Position numbers and translations under genes: made by a program
The notes under the pieces: generated by a model
Databases searched by the model: none
What the model was told of the DNA's origin: nothing
The model's input: only the letters and a program-made list of their open reading frames with translations
Shown here: positions 59,178 to 64,000 of the stretch, piece by piece
Position numbering within the stretch: the first letter of the stretch is position 1
How the letters are laid out: the number at the start of each line of letters is the position of its first letter
Source of the DNA: SABY01 sp964523795
GTDB taxonomy: Bacteria; Bacteroidota; Bacteroidia; Bacteroidales; 4484-276
Length of the DNA: 64,000 nucleotides
Assembly (NCBI GenBank): GCA_964523795.1
Contig: CAZGAO010000001.1
Span: 67,397 to 131,396 of the forward strand
Direction: 5' to 3'

Positions 59178-60269
59178 ATGAAGAATATTTTATGGATTAG
59201 TATAATTATCCTTTTTGTTGCCGCCTGTTCTGAACCGGCAAATCAATACACCCTGAAGGGTAAAATTGACGGAACCACGCCGGGTTGGATTAAACTGTCG
59301 AAGGTAGCAGATAATGCCCTGGTAGCTGTCGATTCGGTACAATCGAATGACGGGACTTTTTCCTTTTCGGGAAAAATAGAAATGCCCGAAGTATATTATC
59401 TGGAGTTTGTTAACGATGAAAAGTCAGAACGCATTTTTGTAGAAGACGGAAGAATTAACATCACAGGTCGTCCTGACAGCATAGTGGTTAGCGGCTCGCA
59501 AAGTCATAATGTTTTTCAAAGCTACCAAAAGGGCATTAGTAACCTTGATCAAACTCGCGAAGCCCTGTATGCCGATTTCAGGGAGGCAATGCAAGTGGGC
59601 GACACCGTAGCCATCGTGGCGATACAAAATCGGGCACAGCAAATTGATGACCAGCAAGAGGTGTTTATCAGAGACTTTGTGAAGTCGCAAAGCAGCAATG
59701 TGGTGGGGCCGTATATTGTGGTTAACAACATTTTTAATTTTGATCTTGATGAGATGAAAAGTGCGCGTGCTCAATTTGAACCCGATGTTTTGGCTTCCAA
59801 ATATGTGGACATCCTCGATGGTCAGATTGCCAAACTGCAAAAGGTAGCCATTGGCGAAGTTGCCCCGGTCTTTACCCAAAACGATACTGCCAACCGTCCG
59901 GTTTCGCTCAGTGATTTTCGCGGCAAGTATCTTTTGATCGACTTCTGGGCATCGTGGTGCAGTCCTTGTCGGCAGGAAAACCCGAATGTGGTTTTGGCCT
60001 GGCAAAAATTTGAAGACAAGGGCTTTGATGTTTTGGGCGTTTCGCTGGACAAAAATCGCGGAGCATGGATCAAAGCAATCGCTGACGATGGTTTAACCTG
60101 GACGCAGGTATCCGATTTGAAATATTGGAACAACGAAGCCTCCAACCTTTATGCAGTAAGCTCGATACCTGCCAACTTCCTGCTCGACCCCGAGGGTCGT
60201 ATTATCGCCAAAGATCTCCGTGGCGAAGATTTGCAGAATACACTCACTGATATTTTTAATAATAAATAA
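59178..60269 (+). CDS. TlpA-type thioredoxin lipoprotein with DUF4369
   Basis: A 363-residue envelope thiol-disulfide protein. Lipobox FVAACSEP gives C17. Residues 25-115 are the DUF4369 beta domain (YTLKGKIDGTTPGWIKLSKV), followed by a helical linker. The C-terminal thioredoxin domain has LIDFWASWCSPCRQENPNVV with the redox pair C261 and C264 and the cis-Pro segment VSSIPANFLLDPEG. It is typical of Bacteroidota periplasmic redox proteins that keep cysteines reduced or aid cytochrome maturation. The exact partner is unknown. Confidence 0.9.
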   Translation: MKNILWISIIILFVAACSEPANQYTLKGKIDGTTPGWIKLSKVADNALVAVDSVQSNDGTFSFSGKIEMPEVYYLEFVNDEKSERIFVEDGRINITGRPDSIVVSGSQSHNVFQSYQKGISNLDQTREALYADFREAMQVGDTVAIVAIQNRAQQIDDQQEVFIRDFVKSQSSNVVGPYIVVNNIFNFDLDEMKSARAQFEPDVLASKYVDILDGQIAKLQKVAIGEVAPVFTQNDTANRPVSLSDFRGKYLLIDFWASWCSPCRQENPNVVLAWQKFEDKGFDVLGVSLDKNRGAWIKAIADDGLTWTQVSDLKYWNNEASNLYAVSSIPANFLLDPEGRIIAKDLRGEDLQNTLTDIFNNK

Positions 60270-60281
60270 CCATTGACAGCT

Positions 60282-60959
60282 ATGAAAAATGTATGGATAA
60301 GTTTGGTTTTTCTTTTCTTTTTTCCTTTTTATGTAGCCGCGCAAAATAGCGATTGCAAGGTTTTAATGCCCGAAATCGACAGTGTTTATCAGGGGAAATG
60401 CAAAAAAGGATTGGCGCATGGTACAGGAACGGCCATTGGAAAAGACAGCTACATCGGTAAGTTTAAAAAGGGCTGGCCCGATGGCAAGGGCGTTTACACC
60501 TGGTCGAGCGGCGAAGTGTACGAGGGCTATTTTAACGAAGGCCTGCGAGACGGCCAGGGAAGCTATCGTTATGTGGTAAATGGCAAGGATACCCTGCTAA
60601 CCGGAATATGGAAGGAAGATGTTTACATAGGACAAAAGCCCAAAAAACCCAGGGTAGCGCAGCAGGTAAGCATCGACCGCTACAACATCCGCAAAAACAC
60701 AGATGTCCAAAACCGGGTGCTCATCGATTTTTATCAAAACGGAGCCTCCAATAAGGCCGTAACAGATTTGCTCATTACTGCCGACAGCGGCTATGAATTT
60801 AATCTGGGACAATCCAAAGGTTTCAAAGACATGACCTTTCCGGTAAGCATGCTTGTAAAATATACCACGCCCAATAAATTACAGACCGCTCTGGTGCATA
60901 GTATTTTCGAGTTTATCATTTACGAGCCTGGCGATTGGCGCGTTGAACTATTCAATTAA
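60282..60959 (+). CDS. Exported MORN-repeat protein
   Basis: A 225-residue protein. The signal peptide is KNVWISLVFLFFFPFYVAAQ. Three MORN-type repeats follow (GTAIGKDSYIGKFKKGWPDG, KGVYTWSSGEVYEGYFNEGL, RDGQGSYRYVVNGKDTLLTG), about residues 45-110, then an unrecognised beta-rich domain. MORN repeats bind lipids or proteins. The start is ATG 60282, since a TTG at 60273 adds nothing signal-like. It lies 12 bp after the TlpA-like gene and 3 bp before dprA, so it is part of the same operon. Confidence 0.75.
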   Translation: MKNVWISLVFLFFFPFYVAAQNSDCKVLMPEIDSVYQGKCKKGLAHGTGTAIGKDSYIGKFKKGWPDGKGVYTWSSGEVYEGYFNEGLRDGQGSYRYVVNGKDTLLTGIWKEDVYIGQKPKKPRVAQQVSIDRYNIRKNTDVQNRVLIDFYQNGASNKAVTDLLITADSGYEFNLGQSKGFKDMTFPVSMLVKYTTPNKLQTALVHSIFEFIIYEPGDWRVELFN

Positions 60960-60962
60960 GCC

Positions 60963-62057
60963 ATGTTGGTTTATCAAATAGGATTAACCCTGCTCCCCGG
61001 CATTGGTGCAGTATTAGGCAAAAAACTGGTGGCCTATTGCGGCGGGGTTGAGGGGGTATTCAAACAAAAGAAAGCAGCACTGTTCAAAGTCCCGGGCATC
61101 GGCACTCGCCTGGTGGACGCTATCCTGTCGCAAAGTGTGCTGAGCCGTGCGGAAGAGGAGATAGCCTTTATCGAAAAAAATGCCATTACACCACTTTTTT
61201 ATCTTGAAAAAAATTATCCGGCCCGCCTGAAGAACTGTATCGACAGCCCCATTATGCTTTATTATAAAGGAAATGCCAACCTTAATGCACCAAAAGTAAT
61301 CAGCATCGTTGGCACCCGCCAGGCCACCGATTATGGGCGCGAAATGTGTACCAAAATCATAAAGATGTTGAGGCAGCACGAGCCGCTGATAGTTAGCGGC
61401 CTGGCTTATGGCATCGATACTTGCGCCCATCGTGTGGCGTTGGAACAGGGTTTGAAAACAGTAGCTGTTTTGGGGCATGGCCTCGATCGGGTTTATCCCT
61501 ACCTGAACCGTTCACTTGCCGAAAAGATGCTGGGTCAGGGTGGCCTCATCACCGAGTTTATGAGTAAAACCGTCCCCGACCGCGAAAACTTCCCCAAGCG
61601 CAACCGCATTATCGCCGGACTTGCCGATGCCACCGTGGTGGTGGAAGCAGCAAAATCGGGCGGTGCCCTCATCACCGCCGAAATTGCTAATTCGTACAAC
61701 CGCGATGTGTTTAGCCTGCCCGGTCGCGTGGGCGACACCTGGTCAGAAGGCTGCAATTTCTTGATAAAAACCAATAAGGCAAACCTGATGCAATCGGCCG
61801 ATGACATTGCCTACATCATGGGCTGGCAAAAAGATCCTGTTAAAAGCCCGATAAGGCAGCGGCAGTTGTTTGTCGAGTTATCCAAAGATGAAGAAATTAT
61901 TACCAACCAACTACGCATGGCCGATGCTATGGGTATTGATGATATTTGCATCAATACCAAACTGCCATCAAGCAAGGTTGCCTCAGCCTTGCTCAACCTC
62001 GAATTTCAAGGCTTGGTGCGCGCCTTGCCCGGCAAAGTTTTTAAACTGGATATGTAA
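60963..62057 (+). CDS. dprA: DNA processing protein DprA
   Basis: A 364-residue cytoplasmic protein that loads RecA on incoming single-stranded DNA in transformation and is conserved also in non-competent bacteria. A helix-hairpin-helix (about 1-60, LLPGIGAVLGKKL) precedes the Rossmann-like DprA core: ISIVGTRQATDYGREM, IVSGLAYGIDTCAHR, AVLGHGLDRVYP, FPKRNRIIAGLADATVVVEA and KSGGALITAEIA. The C-terminal winged helix is present (GIDDICINTKLPSSKVASAL). Its stop is followed by a hairpin shared with the converging T9SS gene. Confidence 0.94.
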   Translation: MLVYQIGLTLLPGIGAVLGKKLVAYCGGVEGVFKQKKAALFKVPGIGTRLVDAILSQSVLSRAEEEIAFIEKNAITPLFYLEKNYPARLKNCIDSPIMLYYKGNANLNAPKVISIVGTRQATDYGREMCTKIIKMLRQHEPLIVSGLAYGIDTCAHRVALEQGLKTVAVLGHGLDRVYPYLNRSLAEKMLGQGGLITEFMSKTVPDRENFPKRNRIIAGLADATVVVEAAKSGGALITAEIANSYNRDVFSLPGRVGDTWSEGCNFLIKTNKANLMQSADDIAYIMGWQKDPVKSPIRQRQLFVELSKDEEIITNQLRMADAMGIDDICINTKLPSSKVASALLNLEFQGLVRALPGKVFKLDM

Positions 62058-62088
62058 AAAGCCCTGCCAAATTAATGACAGGACTTTT
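62056..62088. terminator. Bidirectional hairpin between dprA and the T9SS gene
   Basis: AAAAGCCCTGCCA and TGACAGGACTTTT pair with two mismatches around a short loop and are flanked by A and T runs. It lies directly after dprA and before the end of the converging gene. Confidence 0.65.
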
Positions 62089-62112
62089 ACCTAACGTCTA
62101 TGAAAAAATAAG

Positions 62113-63918
62113 CTAGTTTACGATTAGCTTACTTACTTTATTGAACTGAGCTGCATCGATTTTGACGAAATATACGCCGGTTTCGAGTTTGCTGATGTTC
62201 AGCGTCGATTGCGATTCCTGTACCTCGGTTTCCATCACAACATTGCCTTTAGTATCGAGGATGGTGATACGGGCGGTGTTGAATTCGTTGGCATCGAAGG
62301 TGATTACCACAACATCGGTAGCAGGATTCGGGAAGAGTTGTACATCGCTGGCCGAGGCATTGCCTATACCGGTAACTCCAAGAGTAACTGACTGGATAGC
62401 CGAAAGGCTCTCGCTGGTGAACATGCCCGTAGCGTTATCCATTTTGTAGTTCCACTCAACGTTTACGCTGAATTCTTCGCCAGTTTCTGTTCTCAGAGCG
62501 TGTAACATAATGGTTTCGCCTTCGGAGTATCCTTCTTTAGCAGTGGTGCTTGCATCATCGGCAAAGAGGATCATCGATTGATTATCCGATCCATCGATTT
62601 GCATATAGCCACAAACATTGTTGTTTTGATCGAAGGCAGCAATGATGTCGCCCTGGATAAAGTTGGCCAGTGCAGCAGCGGGGAAGGCAACGACTTGCGT
62701 AGCAGGGGTCATTATCACTTGTCCCCACGGAGTTTGCAAAGTGTTGCTGGTGTTGTACGCACTTGCTGAGGCTCTACCTTCGCAAGTAGGGAAGGTCAGA
62801 GTAACGGGATTCGATACCTTGATCTTGTAAGATTTACCAGGCATAAGGGTTTCGAGGGAGTAAACACCTACGGCAGGCCAGAATACTTTGGTGCCGATCA
62901 GTTCCTGAACCACCACGATATCATCGATAAAACCGCCAAACAAATCCATAGCATCCACTTCACAATTTACCGGAACGGGCAGATAGTACCAGCCTGCATT
63001 TTCCATTGCAATTTCGTTGGAAGCGAAGTCTGTTCCGCAAATTTCAAAGTTTACATTTTCGGTAACTTTCAGCACATAGCCTGAGGTATTATCAAAATCG
63101 CCCATGGTGTTCAAATTTTCTTCGGGCCAATAAACCTGAGTAAGGTTGCGGATGATAATTAGTTCTTCATCCAGCGGAGAAAGCACGCTTACCACATCAG
63201 GATTGTTGGGGACGATGCTGCTCGACAGGCTGTTCCAGCCCATGCTGAGCGTATAATACTGGCAGTACATTACCTCGAGAGCTGTGATTGCAGATAAACC
63301 AAAATCGGTAAACTGTCCTTGGTTAGGTTGGGTCTGATCGTAGGTAGCTCCGGCCGGATACTCTTGCCATGCGCTGCAATCGTGCAGTCTCCATCTAAAA
63401 GTTTCGCCATAAGCAAAGCCATCCTTCTCATCAGTGGTGGGATCATCGCCATAAGCATTAACTACTGCTCCGGCTGTACCGATTCCGGCACCCCATTGGC
63501 CTGCGCCACCGCACACTTCGTTGCCTTCATCATCGAGGTAAAATACACCAATCCAATCGCCTTTGGTAAGATTTTCGCCAAAGATGTTTACATCAGCACT
63601 GGCAGGGATACCAATATTATGTACCTGACCTGTTTGAACATAATTCCATGGCCTTTCGCAAGGCAGGTCGGGATTGTGAACAATAGGCATAGCAAAGCTG
63701 GCTTCAGAAACACCGGTGGTGTAAACCGTTTGTACGCCATAAGTATAGCCTTCTTCGGCCTGTGGCCAGGTACCATCCAAATATTCGTTGCCCATTACAG
63801 GCTCGCTGTTAATTTTTCCCCATGTTTCCCAGTTGTTGATGTCAGCATAAGGTCCACGGAAAATGTTGTAGCTTTCGTTGTATCTTCCTGCCTCAGGAGC
63901 AGTAGTTATAATATCCAC
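62113..63918 (-). CDS. T9SS type A sorting-domain protein, C-terminal part
   Basis: The C-terminal 601 residues of a large secreted protein. It opens with a fibronectin III-like segment (GRYNESYNIFRG, then QAEEGYTYGVQTVYTTGVSE), followed by unrecognised beta domains and two repeated units with GWYYLPVPVNCEV and GDIIAAFDQNNNVCGYMQ. The T9SS sorting domain is VQLFPNPATDVVVITFDANE and ends NKVSKLIVN. The first codon counted is GTG 63918, but protein-like sequence (STPNNEYAFQID) continues in frame to a TAA at 63964-63966. There is no signal peptide, so this is an incomplete or interrupted gene. Confidence 0.7.
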   Translation of the reverse strand: MDIITTAPEAGRYNESYNIFRGPYADINNWETWGKINSEPVMGNEYLDGTWPQAEEGYTYGVQTVYTTGVSEASFAMPIVHNPDLPCERPWNYVQTGQVHNIGIPASADVNIFGENLTKGDWIGVFYLDDEGNEVCGGAGQWGAGIGTAGAVVNAYGDDPTTDEKDGFAYGETFRWRLHDCSAWQEYPAGATYDQTQPNQGQFTDFGLSAITALEVMYCQYYTLSMGWNSLSSSIVPNNPDVVSVLSPLDEELIIIRNLTQVYWPEENLNTMGDFDNTSGYVLKVTENVNFEICGTDFASNEIAMENAGWYYLPVPVNCEVDAMDLFGGFIDDIVVVQELIGTKVFWPAVGVYSLETLMPGKSYKIKVSNPVTLTFPTCEGRASASAYNTSNTLQTPWGQVIMTPATQVVAFPAAALANFIQGDIIAAFDQNNNVCGYMQIDGSDNQSMILFADDASTTAKEGYSEGETIMLHALRTETGEEFSVNVEWNYKMDNATGMFTSESLSAIQSVTLGVTGIGNASASDVQLFPNPATDVVVITFDANEFNTARITILDTKGNVVMETEVQESQSTLNISKLETGVYFVKIDAAQFNKVSKLIVN

Positions 63919-64000
63919 ATCAATCTGGAAAGCATATTCATTATTAGGGGTGGAGATCTTGTATTACGCAGATTTACAGGTAATTTGATCAAAAACAGCT

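Overview
The window looks like a chromosome segment from a member of the Bacteroidota, probably an anaerobic or facultative Bacteroidales-type lineage. Evidence: three secreted proteins with type IX secretion (T9SS) C-terminal sorting domains, DUF4402 proteins, the gene order ileS - TraR/DksA-type zinc finger - lspA, a sodium-pumping methylmalonyl-CoA decarboxylase operon, and many -7 promoter boxes of the Bacteroidetes form TAnnTTTG. I saw no rRNA, tRNA, CRISPR array, transposase or integrase.

Layout. 0-6 kb: the ileS end, a DksA-like regulator, lspA, a thioredoxin-like protein, rhaD and a T9SS Asp-box propeller protein. 6-12 kb: a RecD/Dda-like helicase, then sucA-sucB (2-oxoglutarate dehydrogenase E1 and E2; no E3 here). 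12.8-20.2 kb: two related TetR regulators followed by a TolC-adaptor-RND efflux operon. 20.5-24.4 kb: an FKBP lipoprotein isomerase and a B12-dependent ribonucleotide reductase. 24.5-29.9 kb (minus strand): a chaperone-usher locus in which the PapD-like chaperone and the usher-like protein are encoded with three DUF4402 proteins, the likely pilus or surface subunits. 30.5-36.5 kb (minus): a hydrolase, a lipoprotein, and the mmdB-mmdC-mmdD-mmdA-mce unit, which converts methylmalonyl-CoA to propionyl-CoA while exporting Na+. 36.7 kb: comM.

39.0-54.8 kb (minus) is the most unusual part, a visibly AT-richer block of twelve co-oriented genes. From promoter-proximal to distal they are: a small orphan protein, a lipoprotein with a von Willebrand A-like metal site, a three-TM protein, a tubulin-like GTPase, a 1152-residue Hsp70/actin-like ATPase, a second degenerate Hsp70-like protein with a coiled coil and helical repeats, TerD, a membrane-anchored protein with a Cpl-7 (CW_7) peptidoglycan-binding domain, a small membrane protein, a protein with two lipoprotein-like signals, a TerB-like protein, and a PMCA-type Ca2+ pump. 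I infer one envelope-associated, possibly Ca2+-linked stress or defence system built on tubulin-like and actin-like NTPases. This is my main candidate for an undescribed system.

55-64 kb returns to ordinary genes: a T9SS sialidase-like protein, a radical SAM enzyme, a polyprenyl synthase, a TlpA-type thioredoxin lipoprotein, a MORN-repeat protein, dprA, and the C-terminal part of a T9SS protein whose frame meets a stop codon near the window edge. Intergenic regions carry several families of palindromic or dispersed repeats, described individually.
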